From an uncultured Pelagibacteraceae bacterium (GTDB lineage: Bacteria; Pseudomonadota; Alphaproteobacteria; Pelagibacterales; Pelagibacteraceae): DNA of 64,000 nucleotides. This document shows, in pieces, positions 37,352 to 51,004 of the stretch. The stretch's first letter is position 1. Each line of letters begins with the position of its first letter. Location: contig CACIRJ010000005.1 of NCBI GenBank assembly GCA_902588975.1, forward strand, positions 1 through 64,000, given 5' to 3'. The notes beneath the pieces were generated by a model. The model searched no databases, had not been told where the DNA came from, and saw only the letters and a list, made by a program, of their open reading frames with translations. The position numbers and the translations under genes were made by a program.

Positions 37352-38124
37352 TGGTTCAATTAAATTTACCACAAAACTCAAAAGTTAATAAAGGTAAATA
37401 TTTTAAAGACAAAACCGGTTCAAAGAATATCAGAAAAGTAAATGTTTACAGATGGGATCCATCAACTGGAGAGAACCCAAGAATAGACACATATGAAGTA
37501 GACATGGATAATTGTCCATCTAAAGTTTTAGACATACTAAATAAAATTAAAAACGAAATTGATCCAACACTTGCATATAGAAGATCTTGTGCGCATGGAG
37601 TTTGTGGTTCTTGTGCAATGAATATGGGTGGAAAAAATGGTCTTGCATGTACTAAGCCACATGCAGAAATCAAGGGAGATATAGATATATACCCTTTGCC
37701 TCACTTAAAAGTAAAAAAAGATTTAATAGGAGACTTAAGTGGATTATATAAACAATACCAATCCATTGAACCTTGGTTAAAAAATAATTCAAAAAGTGAA
37801 ACAACAGAAATTCATCAATCTCCAGAAGATAGAGCTAAACTTGATGGAGCTTATGAATGTATAATGTGTGCTTGTTGTTCTACTTCATGTCCTAGTTATT
37901 GGTGGAATGGCGATAAGTATTTAGGTCCTGCAGTTTTATTACAAGCTTATAGATGGATAATGGATAGCAGAGACGAAGATAGAAAGGAAAGACTTCAAAA
38001 GGTTGCAGATGAACTTAAGCTTTATAGATGCCATACGATTTTGAACTGCACTAACGCATGTCCAAAAGGATTAAATCCAGCAAAAGCTATTGCTGAGATA
38101 AAGAAAATGCTTGCAACCACATAA
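37351..38124 (+). CDS. sdhB: Succinate dehydrogenase iron-sulfur subunit
   Basis: Electron-transfer subunit of complex II, 257 residues. All three cluster sets are present: 2Fe-2S in [15 protein letters not shown] with a later Cys in GLACTK, 4Fe-4S in [15 protein letters not shown], and 3Fe-4S in [17 protein letters not shown]. The Trp-Trp of PSYWW next to the quinone site is conserved. So electrons can reach the quinone site even if heme b is missing. Methylmalonate-semialdehyde dehydrogenase follows 20 bases downstream. Confidence 0.97.
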   Translation: MVQLNLPQNSKVNKGKYFKDKTGSKNIRKVNVYRWDPSTGENPRIDTYEVDMDNCPSKVLDILNKIKNEIDPTLAYRRSCAHGVCGSCAMNMGGKNGLACTKPHAEIKGDIDIYPLPHLKVKKDLIGDLSGLYKQYQSIEPWLKNNSKSETTEIHQSPEDRAKLDGAYECIMCACCSTSCPSYWWNGDKYLGPAVLLQAYRWIMDSRDEDRKERLQKVADELKLYRCHTILNCTNACPKGLNPAKAIAEIKKMLATT

Positions 38125-38144
38125 TTACTTATTTAAATACATCC

Positions 38145-40605
<2,461 letters not shown>

Positions 40606-40608
40606 TTA

Positions 40609-41769
40609 ATGAATATTCACGAACACCAAGCAAAGAATATACTTAGAAAATATGGAGCTAAAGTTCCGGATGGAGTTTATGCTCTAGATGTAAATGAATT
40701 ATTGGAAAAAGCTAAAAATCTTAAAACTGATAAATATGTGTTGAAAGCACAAATTCATGCTGGAGGCAGAGGTAAAGCTGGTGGAGTTAAAATAGTAAAT
40801 GATTTAAAAAGTCTTGAAACAGAGGCAAAATCCTTGCTTGGAAAAAAATTAATCACTCATCAGACAGGACCTAGCGGAAGAATTGTTAAAAGATTATATG
40901 TCGAAGTTTCATCTAACATTGATAAAGAATTTTATTTGTCTTGTGTTGTAGATCGTGCTAGCTCAAAGATAGCTTTTATCTCAAGTGATCAAGGGGGTAT
41001 GGATATAGAAGAAGTCGCAATCAAATCTCCTGAGAAAATTTTAACAACAAAAGTAGATTTAGATAACGAAATATCTGATGAAAATTGTAATAAAATAATA
41101 AGTATTTTTAATCTAGATGAAGAAACAAAAGAACAAGGAATTAGTCTAATCAAGTCCATATACAAATTATTTATAGAAACCGATGCTAATTTAATCGAAA
41201 TTAATCCTTTAATTTTAACAAAAGAAAAAGAGTTGATTTGTTTAGATGCAAAAATGAATTTTGATGGAAATGCTTTATTCAGACATCCAGAGCTAATTGA
41301 GTTGAGAGACCTCAATGAAGAAGAAGAAACAGAGATAGAAGCTAGCAAGCATGATTTAGCATATATTAAACTTGATGGAACAATTGGATGCATGGTTAAT
41401 GGAGCTGGGCTTGCAATGGCAACTATGGACATAATTAAATTATATGGAAAGGAACCAGCAAATTTTTTAGATGTTGGTGGTGGGGCTTCTAAAGAAAAAG
41501 TGGCAGCTGCTTTTAAAATAATTTTATCAGATAAAAATGTTAAAGGAATATTGATTAATATTTTTGGCGGAATAATGAGATGTGATGTTCTTGCCCAAGG
41601 TGTTGTGGATGCAGCAAAAGAAATAAAAATGAATGTTCCTTTAGTTGTAAGATTGGCCGGAACAAATTTTGAAGAGGGAAAAAAAATACTTGATAATTCA
41701 GGTCTTGAGTTAATTTCTGCTTCTGATTTATCAGATGCTGCTAAAAAAATTGTAGAGGCTATTAAATAA
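40609..41769 (+). CDS. sucC: Succinyl-CoA synthetase beta subunit
   Basis: ATP-grasp subunit of 386 residues that, with SucD, makes ATP or GTP from succinyl-CoA. Begins [16 protein letters not shown]; nucleotide-binding [12 protein letters not shown] and the [13 protein letters not shown] region are typical. Its stop is directly followed by the sucD ATG. The long open antisense frame at 40989-41795 is a codon-bias shadow. Confidence 0.97.
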   Translation: MNIHEHQAKNILRKYGAKVPDGVYALDVNELLEKAKNLKTDKYVLKAQIHAGGRGKAGGVKIVNDLKSLETEAKSLLGKKLITHQTGPSGRIVKRLYVEVSSNIDKEFYLSCVVDRASSKIAFISSDQGGMDIEEVAIKSPEKILTTKVDLDNEISDENCNKIISIFNLDEETKEQGISLIKSIYKLFIETDANLIEINPLILTKEKELICLDAKMNFDGNALFRHPELIELRDLNEEEETEIEASKHDLAYIKLDGTIGCMVNGAGLAMATMDIIKLYGKEPANFLDVGGGASKEKVAAAFKIILSDKNVKGILINIFGGIMRCDVLAQGVVDAAKEIKMNVPLVVRLAGTNFEEGKKILDNSGLELISASDLSDAAKKIVEAIK

Positions 41770-42645
41770 ATGTCAGTTTTAGTTAATAAAAACACAAAGT
41801 TAATTTGCCAAGGTTTTACGGGTAGTCACGGAACTTTTCATTCAGAGCAAGCAATTAAATATGGAACAAATTTAGTTGGAGGAGTAACACCAAAAAAAGG
41901 TGGTCAAACTCATCTAGATAGACCAGTATTTAATACAGTAAAGGAAGCAGTCGATAAAACTGGTGCCAACGCAACTATGATTTATGTTCCTGCGAAATTT
42001 GCATCCGCAGCAATCATAGAAGCCATTGAAGCTAACTTAGAATTAATTGTTTGTATCACTGAGGGAATACCAGTTCTTGATATGATTAAGGTCAAAAAAA
42101 AGTTACTTAATTCAAAATCAAGATTAATCGGTCCCAATTGTCCAGGGATAATTACGCCTGATGAATGCAAGATCGGAATAATGCCAGGAAATATACATAA
42201 AAAGGGTTCTGTTGGTATTGTATCAAGATCTGGAACTTTGACCTATGAGGCTGTCGCACAAACTACAGAGAATGATTTGGGACAATCAACATGTATAGGT
42301 ATAGGTGGTGATCCAATAAATGGTACGAACTTCATTGATTGTTTAGATTTATTTTTAAAGGATGAGGAAACTAAATCAATTTTAATGATTGGTGAAATAG
42401 GAGGATCAGCTGAAGAAGAAGCAGCTGAATTTGTAAAAAATCATGAAATAAAAAAACCCATGGTTGGTTTTATTGCAGGAGTTACAGCACCACCGGGTAG
42501 AAGAATGGGACATGCAGGGGCCATAATATCAGGTGGTAAAGGTGGGGCTAAAGATAAGATCAAAAAAATGGAAGATTGTGGCATAGAAGTAGCCACATCA
42601 CCTTCAGAAATTGGAAAAACATTGTTAAATAAATTGTCCAATTGA
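41770..42645 (+). CDS. sucD: Succinyl-CoA synthetase alpha subunit
   Basis: CoA-binding and phosphohistidine subunit, 291 residues. CoA-binding N-terminus [16 protein letters not shown]; the phosphorylated His is in [16 protein letters not shown]. Its ATG follows the sucC stop without a gap. A 30-base AT-rich spacer separates it from sucA. Confidence 0.97.
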   Translation: MSVLVNKNTKLICQGFTGSHGTFHSEQAIKYGTNLVGGVTPKKGGQTHLDRPVFNTVKEAVDKTGANATMIYVPAKFASAAIIEAIEANLELIVCITEGIPVLDMIKVKKKLLNSKSRLIGPNCPGIITPDECKIGIMPGNIHKKGSVGIVSRSGTLTYEAVAQTTENDLGQSTCIGIGGDPINGTNFIDCLDLFLKDEETKSILMIGEIGGSAEEEAAEFVKNHEIKKPMVGFIAGVTAPPGRRMGHAGAIISGGKGGAKDKIKKMEDCGIEVATSPSEIGKTLLNKLSN

Positions 42646-42675
42646 AAACAAAATTTAGTATTATAATAAAATAAA

Positions 42676-45573
42676 ATGAGTTCTCCTAAAAATCTGGAAT
42701 ATAAAAAAACATCGTTTTTAAATAAGACCAATAGTGCATTTATTGAAGAAATGTATGTAAAATTTATAAACAAAGATCCATCTCTCTCTGAAAGTTGGAT
42801 TGAATATTTCTCAAGTGTAGATGAGGATATGAAGATATTAGTCGACGAGATAAATGGACCGTCGTGGAAACCTTTTTCAAAAAAAATTAATATTGAGGAT
42901 GTCGAGAAAACAGCTAAAGAAAACGAAAAAAACAAAGATAACTCTAGCAAGTTTAATTTCCAAGTAATTGCAAATTCAAATAAAAATTCAATAAGTGCTG
43001 TAGCCTTGATAAGAGCTTATCGGCTAAGGGGACATCTATTATCAAAATTAGATCCTTTAGAATTGATGAAGTCAGAATATTTAGACGAATTACATCCTGA
43101 GTACTATGGTTTTAAAAAAGAAGATTATGACAAAGAAATTTTTCTTAACGGAATAATAAATAAAAAAAGTGCAAATATTAGAGAAATACTCAGGTTTTTA
43201 AAAAAAACTTATTGTGGCCCTATAGGTTATGAATATATGCATATTTCAAATCCAACTGAGAGAATGTGGTTTAGAGATAGGGTTGAAAAAGACGAAAATG
43301 CACTCAAGTTTACAAAAAATGGAAAGCAAGCGATTTTAAATAAATTAATACAAGCAGAGGGCTTTGAAAAATTTTTAAATACAAAATATGTTGGTACTAA
43401 AAGATTTGGTTTAGATGGCGGAGAAAGTCTAATACCTGCTCTTGAGCAAATTATAAAAATTGGAGGACAATCTAAAATAAAAGAAGTTAAAATAGGAATG
43501 TCACATAGAGGAAGACTAAATGTTTTAGCAAACGTTTTACAAAAATCTTATAAAAGAATTTTTAATGAATTTGCTGGTGAAATGGATGGATCAGAAGATG
43601 GTGCTGGAGATGTAAAATACCATTTAGGAGCCTCATCTGATAGAGAATTTGATGGAAATCCTGTACACGTAAGTTTAACAGATAATCCTTCACACTTAGA
43701 GGCGGTTAATCCTGTTGTTCTTGGCCAAACCAGAGCTAAACAATTTTTCCACAAAGACAAACAAAGAAATAAAGTTATACCAATATTAATTCACGGCGAT
43801 GCTGCATTTGCAGGACAAGGAATAGTAGCAGAGTGTTTTGCGATGTCAGGACTTCCTGGTCATAACACTGGAGGGACAATCCATATTATTGTTAACAACC
43901 AAATTGGATTTACAACAAGTCCTAGATTTGCGCGATCTTCCCCTTATCCTTCTGACGTAGGTAAAATGGTTGATGCACCAATCATCCATGTTAATGGAGA
44001 TGATCCTGAGGCAGTTGTTTACGCAACTAGAATAGCAACTGAGTTTAGATTAAAATTTAATAGAGATGTTGTAATTGATTTAATATGTTACAGAAGATTT
44101 GGACATAATGAGGGAGATGAGCCATCTTTCACCCAACCACTTATGTACAAAAAAATTAGATCTCATCCATCTACAATTAAAATTTATGGTGAAAAGCTCG
44201 TAAATGAAGGACTTTTTACGAAACAAGATTTAGATCAACAAATTATTGATTTTAAAAATTTATTAGATGATCAATTTAAAAATGCCAAAGATTATAAACC
44301 TAAAATTAGGTGGTTTGAGGGAACTTGGTCGAGATATAAACCTGAAAGAGGTAAAGATAAAAGAGGTGTAACTGGATCAGATTTGAAAATTTTAAATAAT
44401 ATTTCTGACAGAATACATGTTTTTCCGACTGATAAAAATATTCACAAAACCATAACAAAAATTATGGAAAATAGAAAAAAAACTATTAATGAAGGCTCAG
44501 GAATTGATTGGGCAACAGCTGAGTCTTTAGCATTTGGTTCATTATTAGTTGAAGGTTATCCAGTAAGGTTAGTAGGTCAGGATTCTGGTAGAGGTACCTT
44601 TAGTCAAAGACACTCAGTTTTAAGAAATCAAATTGATAATTCAAGGTACATACCTTTAAACAATATATCTAGTAACCAAAAAAATTTTGAAATTGTAGAT
44701 AGTTTTTTATCTGAACTTGCAGTTTTAGGATTTGAATATGGATACAGTTTAGTAGAACCGAATACATTGACAATTTGGGAAGCTCAATTTGGAGATTTTG
44801 CAAATGGTGCACAAGTAATTATTGATCAATTTATATCATCTGGTGAAAGAAAGTGGAAAAGAGCATCAGGACTTGTTATGTTATTACCCCATGGTTATGA
44901 AGGACAAGGTCCAGAGCACTCTTCTGCGAGATTAGAGAGATTTTTACAATTATGTGCAAATGATAATTTACAAGTTATGAATTGTACTACACCTGCAAAT
45001 TATTTTCATGCTTTAAGAAGACAGATGCACCGTGATTTTAGAAAACCTTTAATTATAATGACACCTAAGTCACTTTTAAGAAATAAATATTGTGTATCAA
45101 ATTTAGAAGATTTTAGTAAAAAAAATTCTTTTCATAGAGTGCTATGGGATCATGCTAGAGATACTAAGCAAAAAAGTTTTATTAAGTTAAAAGAAGATAA
45201 AAAAATTAGAAAAGTAATATTATGCTCTGGAAAAATTTATTTTGATCTTCTCGCGGCAAGAGAGAAACTAAAAATCAATGATGTGATTTTGTATAGAATT
45301 GAACAACTATATCCTTTCCCTGCAAAAAGTTTGGTTAAAGAGCTAAAACCATTTGCAAAAAATTCAAAATTTTATTGGTGCCAAGAGGAGCCCAAAAATA
45401 TGGGTGCTTGGTTTGCTGTTAGAGATTATATACAATGGACATTAGAGACTATTAAGGCTAAAAACAATGCAATTTCTTACATTGGAAGAAGTCCAGATGC
45501 TACACCTGCTACAGGTTATGCAAGAAGACATAATTCTGAACAACAAGAAATTATAAATAAAGTATTTGAATAA
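42676..45573 (+). CDS. sucA: 2-oxoglutarate dehydrogenase E1 component
   Basis: Thiamine-diphosphate decarboxylase of 965 residues, normal length, that begins oxidation of 2-oxoglutarate to succinyl-CoA. Motifs include GMSHRGRLNVLANV, GDAAFAGQGIVAECFAMSGL (with the cofactor-binding region following) and HGYEGQGPEHSSARLERFLQ. The N-terminal stretch with FLNKTNSAFIEEMY matches the E2-binding arm. sucB begins one base after its stop. Confidence 0.97.
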   Translation: MSSPKNLEYKKTSFLNKTNSAFIEEMYVKFINKDPSLSESWIEYFSSVDEDMKILVDEINGPSWKPFSKKINIEDVEKTAKENEKNKDNSSKFNFQVIANSNKNSISAVALIRAYRLRGHLLSKLDPLELMKSEYLDELHPEYYGFKKEDYDKEIFLNGIINKKSANIREILRFLKKTYCGPIGYEYMHISNPTERMWFRDRVEKDENALKFTKNGKQAILNKLIQAEGFEKFLNTKYVGTKRFGLDGGESLIPALEQIIKIGGQSKIKEVKIGMSHRGRLNVLANVLQKSYKRIFNEFAGEMDGSEDGAGDVKYHLGASSDREFDGNPVHVSLTDNPSHLEAVNPVVLGQTRAKQFFHKDKQRNKVIPILIHGDAAFAGQGIVAECFAMSGLPGHNTGGTIHIIVNNQIGFTTSPRFARSSPYPSDVGKMVDAPIIHVNGDDPEAVVYATRIATEFRLKFNRDVVIDLICYRRFGHNEGDEPSFTQPLMYKKIRSHPSTIKIYGEKLVNEGLFTKQDLDQQIIDFKNLLDDQFKNAKDYKPKIRWFEGTWSRYKPERGKDKRGVTGSDLKILNNISDRIHVFPTDKNIHKTITKIMENRKKTINEGSGIDWATAESLAFGSLLVEGYPVRLVGQDSGRGTFSQRHSVLRNQIDNSRYIPLNNISSNQKNFEIVDSFLSELAVLGFEYGYSLVEPNTLTIWEAQFGDFANGAQVIIDQFISSGERKWKRASGLVMLLPHGYEGQGPEHSSARLERFLQLCANDNLQVMNCTTPANYFHALRRQMHRDFRKPLIIMTPKSLLRNKYCVSNLEDFSKKNSFHRVLWDHARDTKQKSFIKLKEDKKIRKVILCSGKIYFDLLAAREKLKINDVILYRIEQLYPFPAKSLVKELKPFAKNSKFYWCQEEPKNMGAWFAVRDYIQWTLETIKAKNNAISYIGRSPDATPATGYARRHNSEQQEIINKVFE

Positions 45574-46848
45574 ATGAGTGAAAAAATATTAGTTCCAGTT
45601 TTGGGAGAAAGTATTACAGAGGCTACGGTCACGAAATGGTTAAAGAAAAAGGGTGATAACGTAGTTGCTGATGAAGCTGTAGTAGAATTAGAAACTGACA
45701 AAGTAAACTTAGAAGTTCCTGCACCTGCGAGTGGTGTTATATCAGAGATCAACTCAAAAGATGGTGATACAGTCGAAGTTGGAACTGTATTAGGAATGAT
45801 TTCAGAAGGTGGTGCTCTTAAAGAAGAAAAGGAAGCTGAGCCGGTTAAAGGAAACGTTGAAAAAAATAATGTAATAAATTTAGAAATCGAAAAGAAAAAA
45901 GATACAAAAAAAACTCAAGAACCTTTATTGCTTGACGAAGAACCATTGGTATTAACTGATGAAGTTAAAGAAACCAAGCCTATTAAACAAAATAAAACAC
46001 TTTCTCCTGCTGTAAGAAAAATGGTTGTTGAAAATAAAATTAATTTAGATGAAGTAAAAGGGACAGGTAAAGATGGTAGAATTTTAAAAGGTGATTTAAT
46101 AAGTTTAATGGGAGCTAACCCTCAACCTAACGAAAGAAAAATTCAATACGGCGAAGAAGAACGAATTAAAATGTCAAGACTAAGACAAACGATTGCTAAA
46201 CGTTTAAAAGAGGCTCAAAATAATGCAGCTATGCTTACAACGTTTAATGAGGTTGATATGTCAAATATAATTTCAATGAGAAAAGATAACCAGGAAGATT
46301 TCCAAAATAGTTATGGAATTAAACTTGGCTTCATGTCCTTTTTTGTGAAAGCTTGTATAGTAGGATTAAAATTATTCCCTGCAATAAATGCTGAAGTTGA
46401 AAATGATGAAATGGTTTACAAAAATTATTATAATGTGAGCTTTGCAGTAGGAACTGAAAAAGGATTAGTAGTTCCAGTATTAAAAAATGCTGATGAAATG
46501 TCTTTTGCTGACATTGAAAAAAACATAAAAGATCTGTCAGACAAAGCAAAAAATGGCAGTCTTACCATAGAGGATCTTCAAGGGGGAACGTTTACAATTA
46601 GCAACGGAGGTGTTTATGGATCAATGTTATCTACTCCTATTTTAAACCCTCCACAATCAGCAGTTCTTGGAATGCATAATATTGTTGAAAGACCTGTTGT
46701 TGTTGATGGTGAGATAAAAGCTAGACCTGTAATGTTTTTAGCATTGTCTTATGATCATAGAATAATTGATGGAAAAGAATCTGTGAGTTTTTTAAAAACT
46801 GTTAAAGAAAACTTAGAAGATCCAAGAAGGTTATTTTTAAATTTATAA
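45574..46848 (+). CDS. sucB: 2-oxoglutarate dehydrogenase E2 (dihydrolipoamide succinyltransferase)
   Basis: Core subunit of the 2-oxoglutarate dehydrogenase complex, 424 residues. One N-terminal lipoyl domain with the lipoyl-Lys in [12 protein letters not shown], a charged linker, a peripheral-subunit-binding domain ([21 protein letters not shown]) and a catalytic domain ending with the His-Asp motif in [11 protein letters not shown]. The order sucA-sucB-lpd with near-zero gaps shows that this lipoamide dehydrogenase serves the complex. Confidence 0.97.
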   Translation: MSEKILVPVLGESITEATVTKWLKKKGDNVVADEAVVELETDKVNLEVPAPASGVISEINSKDGDTVEVGTVLGMISEGGALKEEKEAEPVKGNVEKNNVINLEIEKKKDTKKTQEPLLLDEEPLVLTDEVKETKPIKQNKTLSPAVRKMVVENKINLDEVKGTGKDGRILKGDLISLMGANPQPNERKIQYGEEERIKMSRLRQTIAKRLKEAQNNAAMLTTFNEVDMSNIISMRKDNQEDFQNSYGIKLGFMSFFVKACIVGLKLFPAINAEVENDEMVYKNYYNVSFAVGTEKGLVVPVLKNADEMSFADIEKNIKDLSDKAKNGSLTIEDLQGGTFTISNGGVYGSMLSTPILNPPQSAVLGMHNIVERPVVVDGEIKARPVMFLALSYDHRIIDGKESVSFLKTVKENLEDPRRLFLNL

Positions 46849-46849
46849 T

Positions 46850-48247
46850 ATGTCAGAAAAATTTGATGTTACAGTAATTGGTGGTGGTCCTGGTGGTTAT
46901 GTTTGTGCAATTAGATTGTCTCAACTTGGACTTAAAACAGCATGCATAGAGTCTAGAGGATCTCTAGGAGGGACATGTTTAAATATTGGATGCATCCCAT
47001 CAAAAAGTTTACTTAATTTATCTGAAAAATTTCACAGTGCTAAAAATTTTGAAAAAATTGGAATCGAGACTGGAGAAATAAAACTCAATTTAGATAAAAT
47101 GATGAAAAATAAAGACAAAGCTGTAACAGTTTTGACTAAAGGAGTTGAATTTTTATTCAAAAAAAACAAGGTCACTTATTTTAAAGGCAAAGGTTCATTT
47201 GAGAACGAGAATTCAATAAAAATTGAAGGCTCTGAAGGCACTAAAATAATTCAAACTGATAAAACAATAATCAGTACAGGATCAGAGCCAGTTTCATTGC
47301 CTGGAGTAGATTTTGATGAAGAGAGAATTCTTTCTTCAACTGGAGCCCTATCTATTCCCAAACTCCCAAATAAAATGATTGTTGTTGGTGGAGGATATAT
47401 AGGGTTGGAAATGGGATCAGTTTGGTCAAGACTTGGCACTGAAGTCACAGTCGTTGAATTTTTAGATCATATTACGCCTGGAATGGATCGAGATATTTCA
47501 AATGAATTTATGAAAATATTAAAGAAACAAGGTATAAAATTCAACCTTAATACTAAAGTTGATAAAATAACTAAAAACTCTAACGGTGTGACGGTTGAGA
47601 CTTCACAAAATGATGGCCAAAAAGTTAAACATGATGTTGATGTTGTTTTAATTTCTGTAGGAAGAAGACCTTATACTAAAAACTTAAATTTAGATAAAGT
47701 TGGTGTAAAGTTAGATGAAAAAGGAAGAGTTAATGTAAATAAAAATTTTGAAACAAATGTTAAAAATATTTATGCAATAGGTGATGTTATTGATGGCCCA
47801 ATGTTAGCCCATAAAGCTGAAGAGGAAGGAATTGCTGTTGCAGAATTAATAGCAGGTCAATCAGGTCATGTTAATTATGATATTATTCCTGGAGTTGTTT
47901 ATACGTCTCCCGAGGTTGCTTATGTTGGCAAAAGCGAAGAGCAATTAAAAAAAGAAAACATAGGGTACAAAATTGGTAAATTTCCTTTTATGGCAAATTC
48001 AAGAGCCAAAGCAATTAATGAGCCAGAGGGTTTTGTAAAAATTTTGGCAGACCAATCAACTGATAAAGTGCTTGGTGTACATATTATTGGTCCTCATGCA
48101 GGAGAAATGATAGCTGAGATGGCTGTCGCAATGGAATTTGGAGCTAGTTCCGAAGATATTGCAAGAACATGTCACGCACACCCAACATTTTCTGAAGCTA
48201 TAAAAGAAGCAGCATTATCAGTAGATAAAAGACAAATTCACTCTTAA
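46850..48247 (+). CDS. lpdA: Dihydrolipoamide dehydrogenase (E3)
   Basis: FAD enzyme of 465 residues that reoxidises the lipoyl group and makes NADH. FAD motif VIGGGPGGYVCAIR, redox-active disulfide in GGTCLNIGCIPSKSLL, NAD motif VVGGGYIGLEMGSVW and the catalytic His-Glu pair in HAHPTFSEA near the C-terminus. It starts one base after the sucB stop and ends three bases before a convergent gene, with no terminator visible in between. Confidence 0.97.
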   Translation: MSEKFDVTVIGGGPGGYVCAIRLSQLGLKTACIESRGSLGGTCLNIGCIPSKSLLNLSEKFHSAKNFEKIGIETGEIKLNLDKMMKNKDKAVTVLTKGVEFLFKKNKVTYFKGKGSFENENSIKIEGSEGTKIIQTDKTIISTGSEPVSLPGVDFDEERILSSTGALSIPKLPNKMIVVGGGYIGLEMGSVWSRLGTEVTVVEFLDHITPGMDRDISNEFMKILKKQGIKFNLNTKVDKITKNSNGVTVETSQNDGQKVKHDVDVVLISVGRRPYTKNLNLDKVGVKLDEKGRVNVNKNFETNVKNIYAIGDVIDGPMLAHKAEEEGIAVAELIAGQSGHVNYDIIPGVVYTSPEVAYVGKSEEQLKKENIGYKIGKFPFMANSRAKAINEPEGFVKILADQSTDKVLGVHIIGPHAGEMIAEMAVAMEFGASSEDIARTCHAHPTFSEAIKEAALSVDKRQIHS

Positions 48248-48250
48248 TAA

Positions 48251-48895
48251 TTATTTTTCTACATTCAATAAAGCAAATCTTTTAAATTTTTCTTCAAGTT
48301 TTATTTTATTATTATTTGCAAAGTCTTTTATTGCTTTTTCAACACTTTCAATTTTTGTAATACCTGCAAAATCATCACAAACAATTCTAGAATTATTTTT
48401 CATGTTGTCGTAAAGTTTCTGTAAATCACTTAAAACTGTATCGTAACTATGGCCTCCATCTAAAAATACGAAATCAATTTCACTTAAAGGAACTTTTTCT
48501 AAAGTCACCCTTGTGTCTCCCTCTATTAGCTCAATATTTTGCGAAAATTTCTTTAAAAAATTTTGAACAGATATCTTTGAATTTAAATTTTCTTTTTTTA
48601 TGAAATTATAATAGATAGTTTTAAGTGGATTCGAAAACTTTTGATTTTCAAGAAATTTAGGTTCGATCTCATCTACACTTGATGTTTTAGTAGATCCAAA
48701 TAAATCTAATCCGTAATATCTAAAATCACTACCAAAATTTGTCTTTAATAATTCACATATATTTCTTGATGTAACACCACAAAAAACACCGATTTCTAAT
48801 ACATTTTTTGGCTTGTATTCCTCAACTAAACTCAAAAAATTATCCCCATAAGGTTTTTTTAAACCTGATTTTCTCCAGTAATAATTATATTTCAT
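48251..48895 (-). CDS. Class I SAM-dependent methyltransferase
   Basis: Protein of 214 residues with the methyltransferase motif I VLEIGVFCGVTSRN and a later acidic motif DFVFLDGGHSYDTVLSDL, as in the Methyltransf_24 group that also includes some cephalosporin-hydroxylase-like proteins. The substrate is unknown. It stands alone on the minus strand between the TCA operon and priA, 51 bases from the divergent priA start. Confidence 0.75.
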   Translation of the reverse strand: MKYNYYWRKSGLKKPYGDNFLSLVEEYKPKNVLEIGVFCGVTSRNICELLKTNFGSDFRYYGLDLFGSTKTSSVDEIEPKFLENQKFSNPLKTIYYNFIKKENLNSKISVQNFLKKFSQNIELIEGDTRVTLEKVPLSEIDFVFLDGGHSYDTVLSDLQKLYDNMKNNSRIVCDDFAGITKIESVEKAIKDFANNNKIKLEEKFKRFALLNVEK

Positions 48896-48946
48896 TTGAT
48901 CTATTTATATATTTTTAAGATATAAAAAAACTAAAATTAAATATTT

Positions 48947-50902
48947 ATGAAATATCCAGTTTTGTTGCCAAATATATTTGATTATCCTTTTACCTATGAA
49001 AGTAATATTAAATTAAAAGCAGGAGATTATGTAAAAGTTCCATTTGGTAAGAAAAATATTATTGGTGTAATTTGGGATTTTTTTGAAGAAAAGAATAATA
49101 AGGAATTTAAATTAAAATCTATAATTGAAAAAATTCAAATTGAACCACTAAGTAAAAAGACAATGAATTTTCTAAAGTGGTTTTCTAATTACAATCTTGT
49201 ACCCCTAGGAATGTGTTTAAAACTGCATTTGATTAATGACGAAAATTTAAAAATAAAAAATGACAGCGATCTATTAAAATATGATCTATCAAGCAAAAAA
49301 GAAAGTTATCAACTTTCTGAAGAGCAAGATAAGGCTTATAAAGAGTTATCTAAAAATGATAGCAGTTTTAGAGTTCATTTACTGCAAGGTACAACCGGTT
49401 CAGGAAAAACAATAGTTTATTTTAAAGCTATTGAAAAAATTATAAATATAGGATTGCAAGCTCTAATTTTATTACCAGAAATAGGACTAACAAATGAATT
49501 TGAAAAAAAATTTAAATCTTATTTTGGATTTGAAGCTGCAGTTTGGCATTCAAAAGTCAGCCCAAAAAAAAGAAAAATTATATGGAATGGATTATCAGCA
49601 GGAAAAATTAAAGTAGTACTTGGAGCAAGATCATCCTTATTTCTGCCATTCAAAAAATTAGGTTTGATAACTGTAGATGAAGAGCACGATCAATCTTATA
49701 AACAAGATGAAGGAATTATCTATAATGCTAGAGATATGGCAATATCAAGAGCTAAACACGAAAATATTCCAATAAATTTAGTAACTGCAGTTCCATCAAT
49801 CGAAACATATGAAAATATTAAAATTAAAAAATATAATTACTCAAGATTGCTTAATCGATATAAGGGTGCAAATTTACCTAAACACCATGTTATCGATCTT
49901 TATCAAAATCAACTAGCGACCAAAAGTTCTATATCTCTCAAAACTCTTGAAAAAGTAAAAGAACATTTAAATAAAAAAGATCAAGTTCTCTTTTTCATAA
50001 ATAGAAGAGGTTTTGCACCCTATGTTTTATGTAAAAAATGTTTAAATGTTTTTACATGCCCAAGGTGTTCTATAAATTTAGTATTTCACAAAAATAAAAA
50101 AATTCTTTTGTGTCATTACTGTGGATATAATTCAAAATTAAATAGAGATTGTAAAAAAGGAAATGTTTGTGAGTTTGTATTTAGTGGACCTGGGGTGGAA
50201 AAAATTGCAGAGGAAGTTAAAAACCTTTTTCCTAATAAAAAAACAATAATTTTTTCTAGCGACACAATGAATAAAGCATCTGGCAAAGATAAATTGAATA
50301 AAATTATATCTGGTGAAATAGATATTCTTGTAGGTACTCAGTTAATATCAAAAGGATTTCACTTTCCAAAATTGAATTGTATTGTTGTATTAGATATTGA
50401 TTTAACTTCTCAAGGACACGATCTTAGGAGCACTGAAAAAAATTTACAACTTTACCATCAGTTATCAGGAAGAGCAGGTAGAACCGGCAAACCGGCTAAT
50501 ATTTATTTCCAAACATACAATTTAAAACCAGAAGTTATAAATCAAATTACAAATGAAGATCCTTTTAAATTTCTAGAAAATGAATTAAATTTAAGAAAGA
50601 GGAATAATCTACCACCCTACGAAAGATTTATCGCTTTAATCTTATCTTCATCAAATGAAAAAAAACTTGATATAGATGCTGTAAAACTTAAAAATATTTT
50701 ATCAAAATCTATAGATGCAAAAATTTTAGGACCAGTAAATGCTCCAATATATAGAATTAATCAAAAATTCAGAAATAGATTATTAATAAGGGCAAAAAAA
50801 ACATCTAATGTTCAGAAAAAATTGAAAGATGTATTGAAAGATTTTCAACTCTCCAAAGGAATGAAACTTTCAGTTGATGTTGACCCTATCAGCTTCAATT
50901 AG
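48947..50902 (+). CDS. priA: Primosomal protein N' (replication restart helicase PriA)
   Basis: 3'-to-5' DNA helicase of 651 residues (E. coli 732) that reloads the replisome at stalled forks. Walker A QGTTGSGKTIVY, Walker B VDEEHDQSYK and the motif V/VI region GTQLISKGFHFP and SGRAGRTG are present. The zinc region has CKKC, CPRC and CHYC pairs, but the fourth pair is spaced as CKKGNVC rather than CxxC. Motif III reads TAVPS in place of SATPS. A SAR11-specific variant of a functional enzyme seems most likely. Confidence 0.93.
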   Translation: MKYPVLLPNIFDYPFTYESNIKLKAGDYVKVPFGKKNIIGVIWDFFEEKNNKEFKLKSIIEKIQIEPLSKKTMNFLKWFSNYNLVPLGMCLKLHLINDENLKIKNDSDLLKYDLSSKKESYQLSEEQDKAYKELSKNDSSFRVHLLQGTTGSGKTIVYFKAIEKIINIGLQALILLPEIGLTNEFEKKFKSYFGFEAAVWHSKVSPKKRKIIWNGLSAGKIKVVLGARSSLFLPFKKLGLITVDEEHDQSYKQDEGIIYNARDMAISRAKHENIPINLVTAVPSIETYENIKIKKYNYSRLLNRYKGANLPKHHVIDLYQNQLATKSSISLKTLEKVKEHLNKKDQVLFFINRRGFAPYVLCKKCLNVFTCPRCSINLVFHKNKKILLCHYCGYNSKLNRDCKKGNVCEFVFSGPGVEKIAEEVKNLFPNKKTIIFSSDTMNKASGKDKLNKIISGEIDILVGTQLISKGFHFPKLNCIVVLDIDLTSQGHDLRSTEKNLQLYHQLSGRAGRTGKPANIYFQTYNLKPEVINQITNEDPFKFLENELNLRKRNNLPPYERFIALILSSSNEKKLDIDAVKLKNILSKSIDAKILGPVNAPIYRINQKFRNRLLIRAKKTSNVQKKLKDVLKDFQLSKGMKLSVDVDPISFN

Positions 50903-50937
50903 CCCATTAAATCTTACCATTTTTCACAATCTGAGCC

Positions 50938-50966
50938 TTGAAGACTGATAATTCGTATGTTATCTA
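50938..50966 (+). promoter_or_regulatory. Candidate promoter of the atpHAGDC operon
   Basis: TTGAAG (50938-50943), a 17-base spacer and TATCTA (50961-50966), in the 102-base gap between priA and atpH. It is the only good sigma70-like pair seen there; the match to consensus is moderate. Confidence 0.4.
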
Positions 50967-51004
50967 AGCGAAATTTTAAACATCTTCACAATTGAGAGTA
51001 TAAA

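Noticed and set aside
40989-41795. 268-codon antisense open frame across sucC
   Set aside because: It lies wholly opposite a strongly conserved gene and gives a Ser/Ile-rich sequence with no family resemblance; a codon-bias shadow.
42441-42950. Antisense frame across the sucD/sucA junction
   Set aside because: Shadow of two certain genes, no ribosome site, no recognisable motif.
48896-48926. Promoter TTGATC/TATAAA for priA
   Set aside because: The spacer is 19 bases and the region is almost pure A and T, so the match is not significant.
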